From: Serratia sarumanii
Lineage (GTDB): Bacteria > Pseudomonadota > Gammaproteobacteria > Enterobacterales > Enterobacteriaceae
Direction: 5' to 3'
Length of the DNA: 64,000 bases
Assembly: GCF_029962605.1 (NCBI RefSeq)
Contig: NZ_CP124750.1
Coordinates: 558,001 to 622,000, forward strand
The notes under the pieces are model-generated. The model made no database searches. It saw nothing but the letters and a program-made list of their open reading frames with translations, and was not told the DNA's origin. Positions 7,729-18,584 of this stretch are shown here, one piece after another. The stretch's first letter is position 1. Each line of letters starts with the position of its first letter. A program made the translations under genes and the position numbers.

Positions 7729-9972
7729 ATGAAATCGTTTAATCGTTCTGGGATCTATCTGGCGGTGATGTCGGCGATGCTGCCGGGCGCCGCGCTGGCG
7801 GCCGACGCCACCGATGTCGGCACCATCAGCGTCAAGGGGCAGTCGCTCGGCGGCGGCATGATGGTGCAGGATGACAGCGCCAAGGCGCGCTCCACCGTCA
7901 CCAAAGAAGCGATGGACAAAATGCCGTCGGCGGCCAACGCCATCGATAAGCTGAAATACACTCCGGGCCTGAACGTCAACAGCAACGACGCCAGCGGCCT
8001 GAGCGGCGTGGACTACACCATGCGCGGCATGAACTCGGATCAGATCGGCCTGTCGATGGACGGCATCCCGATCAACGACTCCGGCAACTACGCGGTATAC
8101 CCGAACCTGCTGGGCGATGCGGAGAACCTGGAAGAGGTGTTCGTCACCCAGGGCTCCTCCGAAGCGGACGGCCCGCACATCGGCTCGAGCGGCGGCAACA
8201 TCGGCCTGGTGACGCGCCGCCCGGCGAAAGACTTCGGCGGTTTCCTCAAACAGACGCTGGGCAGCAATAACCTGAGCAAAACCTTCGCCCGTCTGGAGAC
8301 CGGCGAATACAACGGTTTCAGCAACTGGATATCTTATTCGCACACCGAGGCGAAGAAGTGGCGCGGCGAAGGGCGCCTGTACTCCGACAAGTTCGAGATG
8401 AACTCGCTGTATGAAGACGGCAACGGCAACAGCAGCAATCTGGTGATGAAGTACAACCGCCAGAACAACACCAACTACAACACCCTGAGCAAGGCGCAGT
8501 TCCAAAACGATGGGCGTGGTACCGATTACGCCACCACGCCGGAGTACAACAGCAAAGGGCAGTTGAACAAGTATTACAAGATCGAACGCAACCCGTTCGA
8601 GAACTTCACGCTATCGTTCACCCAGAAACTGCAGCTGCGCGACGACCTGTCGCTGACCCTGCAGCCGTATTACTACTGGGGCAACGGCGGCAGTTTCAAC
8701 GGCCAGACGGCCTCGGTATTGTCCAGCACGTCGGACAGAGCCGGGCAGTATGACCTCAGCAACCTGCAGTCCAACACCTATTACCGCCCGTCGTGGACCC
8801 AAACCTGGCGGCCGGGCATCACCACCAAGCTGAAGTGGGACATCAACGAGCAGCACAGCCTGGATATCGGCTACTGGTATGAGCGTGCGCGCCAGCTGCA
8901 AACCCAGCCGTTCATCAGCATCAAGGACGACGGCAACCCGGCGCAGATTTGGGGAAAACCTGGCGGCTCCGATCAGGTGAAGGACGCCAACGGCAATACG
9001 GTGCAGGGGCGCAACCAGTACACCATCACCCCGGCGCAGAAGGTGTGGTTGCAGGATACCTGGTTCGCCACGCCGGACTGGACCTTCGTCGGTGGCCTGG
9101 CCTATCAGTATGTGGAGCGCAAAGGGGACAACCGCGGCAGCCTGTACAATGTGCCGGAGAAGCGCAAAGCCACCTATCATGAATTCCTGCCGAACTTCAG
9201 CGCCAGCTATAAGGTGAATCAGGAAAACCAAGTGTTCTACAACCTGACGCGCAACATGCGCACGCCGCCCAACTACGTGCTGTACAACGTCGGCGACTCG
9301 CTCAGCACCAAGCCTGAGCTAAGCTGGAACCACGAATTGGGCTGGCGTTTCCAACAAGAGGACATGCTGCTGAGCGCCACGCTGTTCTACATGCGCTACA
9401 GCGATCGCCAGATCTCCACCACCAACGCGGCCGGCGACTACGAGATGATGAACATCGGTAACGTGGAGAACAAAGGGCTGGAGCTGGAGTGGAGCGGCCA
9501 GTTGCCGCATAACTTCAACTACTACACCTCGTATACCTACACCGAATCGAAGCAGAAGAACGACATCGTCAGCAACGGCGGGCTGCCGCTGCCGACCTCC
9601 GGCAAAGAGGTGCCGAACGTGCCGAAAAACCTGCTGAACATGACGCTGGGTTATGACGACGGGCTGTATTACGGCAGCGTCAGCGGCAAGTACGTCAGTG
9701 CGTTCTACGGCGATCTGACCAACGACGAGAAGATCGGTGGCCGCACGGTGTTCGATCTGGCGGCGGGCGTGCATCTGCCGGTGGACAAGAAAATCGTCAA
9801 AAGCGCCGCGCTGCGCTTTGGCATCAGCAACCTGTTTGACAAGGAATACCTGACCTCGGTGCGCACCACCACCTTCAACGCGGCGCCTTACGGCGGCGTG
9901 AGGGCCAGCACGCCGTATTACAACGTCGGCGAAGAACGCACCTTCAGCGTCTCGCTGGAAGCCACCTTTTAA
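7729..9972 (+). CDS. TonB-dependent outer-membrane receptor
   Basis: About 747 residues: signal peptide ending in ALA, a plug domain (AIDKLKYTPGLNVNS, YTMRGMNSDQIGLSMDGIPIND, SGGNIGLVTRRP), and a 22-strand barrel ending in the terminal Phe of FSVSLEATF. A candidate TonB box lies near VGTISVKG after the signal peptide. The ATG at 7729 is preferred over 7720 because GGGA is then nine bases upstream. The ligand cannot be read from the sequence. No Fur box was seen upstream of the operon, so iron-siderophore uptake should not be assumed. The linked phosphodiesterase-like gene hints at a phosphorus- or lipid-related substrate. Confidence 0.9.
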   Translation: MKSFNRSGIYLAVMSAMLPGAALAADATDVGTISVKGQSLGGGMMVQDDSAKARSTVTKEAMDKMPSAANAIDKLKYTPGLNVNSNDASGLSGVDYTMRGMNSDQIGLSMDGIPINDSGNYAVYPNLLGDAENLEEVFVTQGSSEADGPHIGSSGGNIGLVTRRPAKDFGGFLKQTLGSNNLSKTFARLETGEYNGFSNWISYSHTEAKKWRGEGRLYSDKFEMNSLYEDGNGNSSNLVMKYNRQNNTNYNTLSKAQFQNDGRGTDYATTPEYNSKGQLNKYYKIERNPFENFTLSFTQKLQLRDDLSLTLQPYYYWGNGGSFNGQTASVLSSTSDRAGQYDLSNLQSNTYYRPSWTQTWRPGITTKLKWDINEQHSLDIGYWYERARQLQTQPFISIKDDGNPAQIWGKPGGSDQVKDANGNTVQGRNQYTITPAQKVWLQDTWFATPDWTFVGGLAYQYVERKGDNRGSLYNVPEKRKATYHEFLPNFSASYKVNQENQVFYNLTRNMRTPPNYVLYNVGDSLSTKPELSWNHELGWRFQQEDMLLSATLFYMRYSDRQISTTNAAGDYEMMNIGNVENKGLELEWSGQLPHNFNYYTSYTYTESKQKNDIVSNGGLPLPTSGKEVPNVPKNLLNMTLGYDDGLYYGSVSGKYVSAFYGDLTNDEKIGGRTVFDLAAGVHLPVDKKIVKSAALRFGISNLFDKEYLTSVRTTTFNAAPYGGVRASTPYYNVGEERTFSVSLEATF

Positions 9973-9979
9973 CTGAATG

Positions 9980-10004
9980 CCCCGCCGCCTGCCGGGCGGC
10001 GGGG
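9980..10004 (+). other. GC-rich hairpin between receptor and exbB genes
   Basis: Perfect 10-base inverted repeat CCCCGCCGCC / GGCGGCGGGG, directly after the receptor stop and before the exbB ribosome site (GAAGAGG). There is no T run. It may protect the 3' end of the receptor mRNA or lower expression of the downstream genes. Confidence 0.5.
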
Positions 10005-10018
10005 AAGAGGACCCCTGT

Positions 10019-10669
10019 ATGGACGCCAATCTGTTGCACGACATTATTTTCTACGTGATGTACGCCGCGCTGGCGATCGCGCTGGTGATCATCATCGAAC
10101 GCACGCTGTACTTCGCCTACACCCAGCGCCAGGCGCGCCGGCTGGAGCAGGCGCTGACGCCGGACGTGCGCCGCGCCGCCGATCTGCCGGACGAGTTGAC
10201 CCAGCGCAACAGCCTGCCGATGACGGTGATCGCGCCGGTATTGGCGCAGAAACACCGCGCCGGCGACCGCGAGGCGATCGGCGATCTGATCGACGCCCAG
10301 TACCTGCTGAGCAAGCCGCCGATGGCGCGCGGCCTGTGGCTGCTGGAAACCGTGGTCACCGCCGCGCCGCTGCTGGGGCTGCTGGGCACGGTGATGGGGA
10401 TCATCGAAACCTTCAAGGCGCTGGCCGCCTCGGGGGTGTCCGAGCCGAGCCTGGTGTCGGCCGGGATGGGCACCGCGCTGTACGCCACCGGCCTCGGCAT
10501 CGCCATCGCGCTGCTGTGCCTGGTGGCCAACAACTTCCTGCAGAGCCGCATGGAGCGCATCAACGAACTGCTGAAGGTGCTGCTGATCCGCGCCGGCCAA
10601 CCGGCCAGCCGCCCGGAGAGCGGCAGCGGCGAACAATGGGTTGACAGCGGGGCGCCGCGCTATGCCTAA
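10019..10669 (+). CDS. ExbB/TolQ-type proton-channel subunit
   Basis: 216 residues with the MotA/TolQ/ExbB layout: an N-terminal membrane helix (IIFYVMYAALAIALVIIIERTLYF), a cytoplasmic domain, then two helices (LLETVVTAAPLLGLLGTVMGIIETF and GMGTALYATGLGIAIALLCLVANNF). The TAPLLGLLGTV and YATGLGI motifs are diagnostic. It forms the ion channel with ExbD for this TonB cassette. The start is the ATG at 10019 after GAAGAGG. Its 3' end overlaps the start of the phospholipase-D-like gene by eight bases. Confidence 0.92.
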   Translation: MDANLLHDIIFYVMYAALAIALVIIIERTLYFAYTQRQARRLEQALTPDVRRAADLPDELTQRNSLPMTVIAPVLAQKHRAGDREAIGDLIDAQYLLSKPPMARGLWLLETVVTAAPLLGLLGTVMGIIETFKALAASGVSEPSLVSAGMGTALYATGLGIAIALLCLVANNFLQSRMERINELLKVLLIRAGQPASRPESGSGEQWVDSGAPRYA

Positions 10670-11912
10670 TGGCCATCCAGTACGGCGGCCGCGCGGCCGC
10701 CTTTATACGGCATTGTGGGGCGGTTGTTTGTTGATGTTGAGCCAGAGCGCCGCGGCGCGTTTTGCTATTCCCGGCTATGAGCTGGTGTACACCGCACCGG
10801 TGGAAACCGCGCTGCAGGCCGACGATCTGCGTAACACCGCCGAGGTGTGGCGCGAGATGTTCGACGCGGCGAAAACCCGCATCGATCTGGGGCAGTTCTA
10901 CGTGGCGAATCAGGACGGTTCGCTGCTGGACGGCGTGCTGCAGCACCTGAAGGCGGCAGGCGAACGCGGGGTGAAAATCCGCTTTTTGCTGGAAGAGAAG
11001 GGCCTTCGCATGTCTACCGCCGAGACGCTGGAACAGCTGAAGGCGATCCCCAATCTGGAGCTGCGCATCATTCCTTACCAGAAGCTGAGCGGCGGCATTC
11101 TGCACGCCAAATATCTGCTGGTGGACGGCGAGCAGGCGTTCGTCGGCAGCCAGAACTTCGACTGGCGTGCGCTGGAACACATTCACGAAACCGGGCTGCG
11201 CATCAGCGACGCCAAGGTGGTGGGGCAGATCCAGGCGATCTTCGAACAGGACTGGCAGGCGCAGGCGCTGTTGGCGCAGGATAAGCCGGTGCCGGCGCTG
11301 CCCGATTCGCCGCCGACGGCGCAGCCGCAGGGCAACTATCTGGCGGCCAGCCCGCGCGCCTACAACCCGGCGGGGGTGATTGATTCGCAGGCCGAGCTGC
11401 CGCGCCTGCTGGCCGGCGCCAAGCGGCGGGTGCGGGTGCAGGTGATGGACTACGCGCCGCTGTCGTTCGGCCCGGAACGCAGCCGCCCCTTCTATGCGGT
11501 GATCGACAACGCGCTGCGCAGCGCGGCGGCGCGTGGGGTGCAGATCGAGCTGATGGTGGCAAACTGGAACACCAAAAAGCCGGATATTGCCTGGCTGAAG
11601 AGCCTGGCGCTGGTGCCGAATGTGCAGATCAAGGTGGTGACCATTCCGCCGGCCAGCAGCGGCTTCATTCCGTTCGCCCGCGTCATCCACAGCAAGCTGA
11701 TGACCATCGACGATGAGATTGCCTGGGTGGGCACCAGCAACTGGACCGGCGGCTATCTGGACAACTCGCGCAATCTGGAGCTGGTGATGCACAGCGCGGC
11801 GATGAGCGGGCGGTTGGACAAGTTGTACCAACAGCTGTGGAACAGCGTCTACGCCGAACCGTTGCGGCTGGATTACGACTACCCGCCGCCCAAGCTGGGC
11901 GGCGAATCCTGA
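10662..11912 (+). CDS. Exported phospholipase D-superfamily protein
   Basis: 416 residues with two HKD catalytic motifs: HAKYLLVD (His148, Lys150, Asp155) and HSKLMTID (His343, Lys345, Asp350), each followed by GSQNFD or GTSNWT. An N-terminal hydrophobic segment (about 13-33, ending SAAA) looks like a signal peptide, placing it in the periplasm or outside. The family cleaves or transfers phosphodiester bonds in phospholipids, cardiolipin or nucleic acids. The start overlaps exbB by eight bases, so it is translationally coupled to a TonB system. This could mean the enzyme releases or trims the ligand of the linked receptor; that is inference. Confidence 0.88.
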   Translation: MPNGHPVRRPRGRLYTALWGGCLLMLSQSAAARFAIPGYELVYTAPVETALQADDLRNTAEVWREMFDAAKTRIDLGQFYVANQDGSLLDGVLQHLKAAGERGVKIRFLLEEKGLRMSTAETLEQLKAIPNLELRIIPYQKLSGGILHAKYLLVDGEQAFVGSQNFDWRALEHIHETGLRISDAKVVGQIQAIFEQDWQAQALLAQDKPVPALPDSPPTAQPQGNYLAASPRAYNPAGVIDSQAELPRLLAGAKRRVRVQVMDYAPLSFGPERSRPFYAVIDNALRSAAARGVQIELMVANWNTKKPDIAWLKSLALVPNVQIKVVTIPPASSGFIPFARVIHSKLMTIDDEIAWVGTSNWTGGYLDNSRNLELVMHSAAMSGRLDKLYQQLWNSVYAEPLRLDYDYPPPKLGGES

Positions 11913-11916
11913 TGAG

Positions 11917-11950
11917 CAGGGCGCGGTTCACCTCCGCGCCCTGTGTTTTT
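11917..11950 (+). terminator. Terminator of the TonB/PLD operon
   Basis: AGGGCGCGG / CCGCGCCCT stem with a 7-base loop, followed closely by a run of seven T residues. It sits between convergent genes and just touches the stop codon of the peptidase gene on the other strand. Confidence 0.85.
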
Positions 11951-13059
11951 TAGCGCCGCCAGCCGGCCTTCTCCAGCGCCGTCACCAGCTGCTCGGCGCT
12001 CAACCCTTCCGCCCGGTGGCCGTTGCCGCTGACGGTATTGGCCGCCAGCAACGCATTGACGATCGCTTCTTCCACCGCTTCCGCCGCGGCGGCGAACAGC
12101 GCCGAAATATAGTCGTTGTTCACCATGCGCAGCGGCGTGGTGAAGGCGCCTTTGTTGGCGTAGTCGGCGGGCGGCAGGCCGTCGTTGCCGGTAGCGAAGG
12201 CGATGAAAATGTCGCCGCTCGAATCCTCGGTGCCGCCGCCGGTGCGGGCGATGCCGATGCTGGCGCGCTGCGCCAGCCGCGCACACTGGTGCGGCAGCAG
12301 CGGCGCGTCGGTCGCCAGCGCCACCACGATGGAGCCCATGCCGGGATGCGGCAACTGCGGCGTGAACGGCGAGGGGAGATGCCCCAGATGCCGGCCTACC
12401 GGGTAACCGCCGACCAGCAGCGACTCGCGCTTGCCGTGGTTGGCCTGCACGATGGCGCCCACCGTCCAGCCGCCCTGATCGGCGGGCAAGCGTCGCGACG
12501 CGGTGCCGCTGCCGCCTTTGAATTCATGGCAGATCATGCCGCTGCCGCCGCCGACCGCGCCTTCCTGCGGCAAGCCGCCCCGGGCCGCCTGCTGCGCCTG
12601 GCGCACGTGCTCGGCCTTGACGTGAAAGCCGTTGATGTCGTTGAGCAGGCCGTCGAAGGTTTCCATCACCACCGGCATATTCCAATACACCGCGTTGTCG
12701 CCTGCGGGCAGCGTTTCACGCTCCAGCGCGATCAGCGCATCGCGCACCACGCCCACGCTGTGGGTGTTGGTGAAGGCGATCGGGCTGGTCAGCAGGCCCG
12801 CTTCGCGCACCCATTCCAGACCGGTGGCGTCGCCGTTGCCGTTCAACACGTGCACCCCGGCGAAGCAGGGCGCGTGGCGCGCGGAGCCGGGGCGCGGTTC
12901 GATCACCGTCACGCCGGTGCGCACGCTGCGCCCGTCCGCCAAATCGGCATGGATGCTGGTATGGCCGACGCGCACGCCGGGCACGTCGGTGATGGCGTTC
13001 AGCGGGCCGGGCGTGCCCTGTCCGATGATAATGCCCAGATCCTGAGCGCGCTGCGTCAT
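11950..13059 (-). CDS. P1-family (S58) N-terminal nucleophile aminopeptidase, DmpA/BapA type
   Basis: 369 residues. DmpA/BapA enzymes are made as one chain and cut themselves before a Ser that becomes the N-terminal nucleophile. Here the likely site is Gly242-Ser243 in PGMGSIVVALATDAPL. The early NAITDVPGVRVGHTS and the GGGSGMICHEFKGGSGTASR segment are family hallmarks. Members remove N-terminal D-residues, or beta-amino acids such as beta-alanine, from short peptides. The start is the ATG after GGAG; the open frame extends upstream through the permease gene but that part is not coding. It lies two bases after the permease stop, so the two form an operon. Confidence 0.88.
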   Translation of the reverse strand: MTQRAQDLGIIIGQGTPGPLNAITDVPGVRVGHTSIHADLADGRSVRTGVTVIEPRPGSARHAPCFAGVHVLNGNGDATGLEWVREAGLLTSPIAFTNTHSVGVVRDALIALERETLPAGDNAVYWNMPVVMETFDGLLNDINGFHVKAEHVRQAQQAARGGLPQEGAVGGGSGMICHEFKGGSGTASRRLPADQGGWTVGAIVQANHGKRESLLVGGYPVGRHLGHLPSPFTPQLPHPGMGSIVVALATDAPLLPHQCARLAQRASIGIARTGGGTEDSSGDIFIAFATGNDGLPPADYANKGAFTTPLRMVNNDYISALFAAAAEAVEEAIVNALLAANTVSGNGHRAEGLSAEQLVTALEKAGWRR

Positions 13060-13061
13060 GG

Positions 13062-14438
13062 TTATTCTCCTTCTATTGAGGGGGCGGCGAGGGGCGCCGG
13101 TTGGCGGCCGCGCAGATGGTTCAGCGCCAGCCCGAAGCCGATGATGCCGGCAATGATAATAAAGTCTTTCAGGCTGCTGGCGATCAAAATCGTCCACAGC
13201 ACGTACAGGCAGCACAGCAGCGCCACCACCACCGGCAGCGGCCATAGCGGCATCAGGTACGGGTGGTGGAAGTGGCGGCGACGGCGGCTGATCAGCGCCG
13301 CCACCGCCATGATGATGTACACCAGCAGCAGCAGGATCACGGTGAACGAGGTCAGCGATTCGAGATCGGAGCAAAACGCCAGCAGCGCCGACGGCACGCC
13401 GAACAGCAGGGTGGCGATCCAGGGGGTGCCGAAGCGCGGGTGGATGATTTTCAGCGCCCGGTTAAACGTCGGCAGCCAGAAGCCGTCGCGCCCGCTGGCG
13501 AACATCATGCGGCTGAACTGCGCCACGATGGCGATGATGGCGTTGAACACCGACAGATAAATCGCGCCGCTTACCACCCGCGCCAACGTCGGGCCGCCGA
13601 GCTCGGTGACCACATAGCCGACCGGATCGGCCTGTTTGGCCATCTCCGTCAACGACGGCGAGCCGATCAGCAGGGCGGTGAACGGCACCAGTTCCACCAG
13701 CACCACGATAGCCAGCGTCAGCATGATCGCGATCGCCATCGGCCTGCCCTGTTCGCGCATGTCTTCCGCCATGTACACCGCCGCGCCGTAGCCGTTGTAG
13801 GAGAACAGCGCGACCCCGACCATGGCGACGATCAGCGGCAGCGACACCGGCGCCAGGCTGCCCTGCGCGTCCAGCATCACCGGCGCGGTGAGGATCTCCG
13901 TGCTCTGATGCGGGTGGCTGAAGCCGAGCCAGGCGATCAGCGCCAGCACCGCCACTTCCACCACCAGAAAGGCGCCGGTCAGCAGGGCGTTGGCCTTGAT
14001 GTTGAAAATGGCACAGATGCCGCCGACCAGCACGGTGAGCATGCCGGCGGTCGAGGCGTCGAACTGGGTGCCCAGCGCGGTGTTCAGGTAGGGCACCGCG
14101 CCGGTGGCCAGCACCGCCGGCACGAACAGCGAGGCGCTGAGGATAAACAGATAGGTCTGCAACCCGCACAGGGTGCCGAACAGGCGCTTGATGATGCTGT
14201 ATTCGCCGCCGGCGCTGGGGTGTGCGGCGCCGAGTTCGGCATAGCACAGCGCGATGGCGGCGGCGACGCAGGCGGCGATCAGAAACGACAGAAAGGCGCC
14301 GCTGCCGGCGTTGGCGATCGCCAGCGGGGCGATGACGAAGATCGAACTGGCCGGCGTCACGCCGGACGCGGTGATCATCACCACGTCGAGGACGCTGAGA
14401 TTGCCTTTGAAGGTGTGTTCAGGGGCGGACTCTTTCAT
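13062..14438 (-). CDS. APC-superfamily amino acid permease
   Basis: 458 residues with about 12 hydrophobic helices. The first helix has the APC signature (ITASGVTPASSIFVIAPLAIANAGSGAFLSF) and a later loop shows ALCYAELGAAHPSAGGEYSIIKR, the conserved substrate and sodium/proton-site region of the superfamily. It probably imports an amino acid or amine. Coupling to the P1 peptidase suggests uptake of a peptide-derived or beta-amino acid, but the substrate is not decided by sequence. It is followed by the peptidase with a 2-base gap and preceded by an ERIC element. Confidence 0.88.
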   Translation of the reverse strand: MKESAPEHTFKGNLSVLDVVMITASGVTPASSIFVIAPLAIANAGSGAFLSFLIAACVAAAIALCYAELGAAHPSAGGEYSIIKRLFGTLCGLQTYLFILSASLFVPAVLATGAVPYLNTALGTQFDASTAGMLTVLVGGICAIFNIKANALLTGAFLVVEVAVLALIAWLGFSHPHQSTEILTAPVMLDAQGSLAPVSLPLIVAMVGVALFSYNGYGAAVYMAEDMREQGRPMAIAIMLTLAIVVLVELVPFTALLIGSPSLTEMAKQADPVGYVVTELGGPTLARVVSGAIYLSVFNAIIAIVAQFSRMMFASGRDGFWLPTFNRALKIIHPRFGTPWIATLLFGVPSALLAFCSDLESLTSFTVILLLLVYIIMAVAALISRRRRHFHHPYLMPLWPLPVVVALLCCLYVLWTILIASSLKDFIIIAGIIGFGLALNHLRGRQPAPLAAPSIEGE

Positions 14439-14521
14439 GGGATAACGACTCCATTAACGTGTGAGTGAATTATTGTTTTGCTGCACAGGCTGTACGCAGG
14501 AATCAAATGGAGCGCGCGGAA

Positions 14522-14651
14522 AATCCCCTGCGCCTTTCAAGCCGCAGCGTTGTTGGCCGCAGATCATTCGCACCAGTCACTTACTTAAGTAAGCTCCTGG
14601 AGACGAATGACTTTGCCGCCTGGCTGCAACTTGAAATTCGTTGGGGGATAA
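14522..14651. repeat. ERIC element, copy 1
   Basis: About 130 bases whose core CACTTACTTAAGTAAGCTCC and flanking TTTCAAGCCGCAG / CTGCAACTTGAAA arms match the enterobacterial repetitive intergenic consensus. It lies between the permease and the semialdehyde dehydrogenase genes and is oriented opposite to copy 3. Confidence 0.85.
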
Positions 14652-14662
14652 GTTTGTTATTT

Positions 14663-16165
<1,503 letters not shown>

Positions 16166-16175
16166 GGCTCTCTCC

Positions 16176-17516
16176 TTATTCGGTGGCGTTGAGGGCGTCG
16201 CCCACGGCGTTGATCAGCGCATCGATCTGCGCTTCGCTGCTGATGAACGGCGGCGCCAGCTGCAGGGTGTCGCCGCCGTAGCGCACGTAAAATCCGCTTT
16301 CCCAGCAACGCATCGCCGCCTCGAAGGGGCGCCGCGCCGGTTCGCCCGGCCGCGCCGCCAGCGTAATGCCGGCCGCCAGGCCGATGTTGCGAATGTCGGC
16401 GACGTGTTTGGCTCCCTGCAGGCTGTGCACCGCGCGCTCGAAGTAGGGCGCCAGCGCCTGTACGCGCTCCACCATCTGTTCGCGCTGCAGGATGTCCAGC
16501 GTCGCCAGCGCGACCGCGCAGCTGACCGGGTGGGCGGAGTAGGTGTAGCCGTGCGGGAATTCGAGCTGGTAGTCCGGCTCGCCGCCGTTCATGAAGGTTT
16601 GGTAGATCTCCGGCCGCACCACCACTGCGCCCATCGGCTGCGCGCCGTTGGTCACCTGTTTGGCGATGTTCATGATGTCCGGCGTGACGCCGAACGCCTC
16701 GGCGCCGGTCATCGCGCCACAGCGGCCGAAGGCGGTGATCACTTCGTCGAAGATCAGCAGGATGTCATGCTGGGTACAGATTTCGCGCAGGCGCTGCAGG
16801 TAGCCGACCGGCGGCACGATCACCCCGGCGGAGCCGGAGAAGGGTTCGACGATCACCGCGGCGATCGTTGAGGCGTCGCGCAGCGCGATGATGCGGTTGA
16901 GCTCTTCCGCCAGCTCCGCCCCCTGTTGCGGCATGCCGCGCGAAAAGGCGTTGCCGGCCAGCAGGGTATGCGGCAGGTGGTCCGCCTCGGCGCCGGCGCC
17001 GAACGTTTTGCGGTTGCCGGCGATGCCGCCGACCGAGATGCCGCCGAAGTTAACGCCGTGATAGCCCTTTTCCCGGCCGATAAAGCAGGTTTTGCCCGCC
17101 TGGCCTTTGGCGCGCCAGTAAGCGCGCGCCATTTTCAGCGAGGTGTCCGCCGCTTCCGATCCGGAGCCGGTGAAGAATACGTAATCCAGCCCCGCCGGCG
17201 TCAGTGCCTTGATCTTGTTGGCCAGTTCGAACGACAGCGGGTGGCCGAACTGAAACGCCGGCGAGTAATCCAGCGTCGCCAGCTGGCGCTGGGCGGCGTC
17301 GGTGATTTCCTGCCGGCCGTGCCCCAATCCGCAACACCATAATCCGGACAGGCCGTCGAAAATCTTTCTGCCGTCATGGCTGGTGTAATACGTCCCCGCG
17401 GCTTGAGTAATGATGCGCGGCTGCGCTTTAAAATTACGGTTGCCGGTAAAAGGCATCCAATGGGCCTCTAACCCTTCGGCATCGAGACTATTTAGCGGGT
17501 GATTTTCAGCGGCCAT
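16176..17516 (-). CDS. Omega-amino acid:pyruvate (beta-alanine) aminotransferase
   Basis: 446 residues, class III pyridoxal-phosphate aminotransferase. Features include HWMPFTGNRNFK near the N-terminus (substrate pocket of beta-alanine:pyruvate transaminases), FFTGSGSEAADTSLKMAR for phosphate binding, LLIFDEVITAFGR with the Asp that contacts the PLP ring, and the PLP lysine in NIAKQVTNGAQPMG. It probably moves the amino group of beta-alanine or another omega-amine to pyruvate. It heads a two-gene operon with mmsA and is divergent from a LysR regulator 135 bases away. Broader amine substrates are possible. Confidence 0.88.
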   Translation of the reverse strand: MAAENHPLNSLDAEGLEAHWMPFTGNRNFKAQPRIITQAAGTYYTSHDGRKIFDGLSGLWCCGLGHGRQEITDAAQRQLATLDYSPAFQFGHPLSFELANKIKALTPAGLDYVFFTGSGSEAADTSLKMARAYWRAKGQAGKTCFIGREKGYHGVNFGGISVGGIAGNRKTFGAGAEADHLPHTLLAGNAFSRGMPQQGAELAEELNRIIALRDASTIAAVIVEPFSGSAGVIVPPVGYLQRLREICTQHDILLIFDEVITAFGRCGAMTGAEAFGVTPDIMNIAKQVTNGAQPMGAVVVRPEIYQTFMNGGEPDYQLEFPHGYTYSAHPVSCAVALATLDILQREQMVERVQALAPYFERAVHSLQGAKHVADIRNIGLAAGITLAARPGEPARRPFEAAMRCWESGFYVRYGGDTLQLAPPFISSEAQIDALINAVGDALNATE

Positions 17517-17651
17517 GTTTTCCTCCGAACAGGAAAATAAGAGCGATTAATGAAATAAACCGAGTTGTTAACGAATTGTTGTGCGAAATTGACTATGTAC
17601 CGCTTGTTCTCTACTGTGAATAATCATATGTCGAAACTTACTTAAGGTTTT

Positions 17652-18581
17652 ATGCAAGTAAAAAAGCGCGCGCTGTTAGGGCAATTGTCGGATATGGATC
17701 TGCGTTTGCTGCGGGTATTCAAGGCCGTGGTCGACTGCGGCGGCATGAGCGCCGCCGAACTGGAGCTGAACATCAGCCTGTCGACCATCAGCAAACACAT
17801 CAAGGATCTGGAGCAGCGGCTGGGCCTGACGCTGTGCCAGCGCGGGCGCGAGGGCTTTGCGGTCACCGACGAGGGGCTGCTTATCTACCAGGAAACCGTC
17901 AACCTGCTGGCGGCCACCGAGGCGTTCCGGCGCGGGGTGGACGAGGTACACCAGCGCCTGGGCGGGCAGCTGCACGTGGCGATATTCGACCATACGGTCA
18001 GCAATCCGCAGGCGCAGATCGGCCGAGCCATCGCGTTATTCAGCGAGCGCGCGCCGGAGGTTTCTTTGCAAATGTACGTGGAGCCGATTAATACCATTGA
18101 ACGCGGCGTAATTGACGGGCAATTTCAGGTTGGCGTTATTCCCATGCACCGCAGCGCGGAAAGTTTATCTTATCATTCGTTATTCAGTGAGAGGATGTTC
18201 TTATATTGCGGCGCGCAGCATGAATTATTTTCCGCCCCCCATGAAACATTAAATTGGGATCTGCTGCACAATTATGCCTTCGCTGGATTAGGCTACCATT
18301 CGCCGAATATGGAACTGAGCCTGCAGCAACATTTGCATCGCAAGGCGACGGGGTTCGCGCAGGAGTCGATCGCCACGCTGATCCTCTCCGGCAAATACGT
18401 CGGCTTTTTGCCGGATCACTACGCGGCGTTTTTCGTGGCGCAGAACCTGATGCGGGCGATCAAACCGGCGCTGTTCCGCTATCACTGCGAATACTCCAGC
18501 GTGCTGCGCCGCTCGCCGGTGCCGCAGCGGGTGGTGAAGCTGTTCCATGAGTGCCTGCTGGCGGCCCACGGAACAGCGTGA
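17652..18581 (+). CDS. LysR-family regulator
   Basis: 309 residues. The N-terminal winged helix (DLRLLRVFKAVVDCGGMSAAELELNISLSTISKHIKDLEQRLGLTLCQRGREGFAVTDEG) is followed by a LysR substrate-binding domain from about residue 105. Divergent placement 135 bases from the transaminase-mmsA operon makes those genes the likely target. The start ATG at 17652 has AAGG upstream. The middle part (about 18060-18300) is lower in GC than the ends, but the reading frame is intact. Confidence 0.88.
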   Translation: MQVKKRALLGQLSDMDLRLLRVFKAVVDCGGMSAAELELNISLSTISKHIKDLEQRLGLTLCQRGREGFAVTDEGLLIYQETVNLLAATEAFRRGVDEVHQRLGGQLHVAIFDHTVSNPQAQIGRAIALFSERAPEVSLQMYVEPINTIERGVIDGQFQVGVIPMHRSAESLSYHSLFSERMFLYCGAQHELFSAPHETLNWDLLHNYAFAGLGYHSPNMELSLQQHLHRKATGFAQESIATLILSGKYVGFLPDHYAAFFVAQNLMRAIKPALFRYHCEYSSVLRRSPVPQRVVKLFHECLLAAHGTA

Positions 18582-18584
18582 CGC

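Noticed and set aside
13060..13374. N-terminal extension of the P1 peptidase open frame
   Set aside because: This part overlaps the permease gene in another frame and has low-complexity composition; the family start and ribosome site are at 13059.
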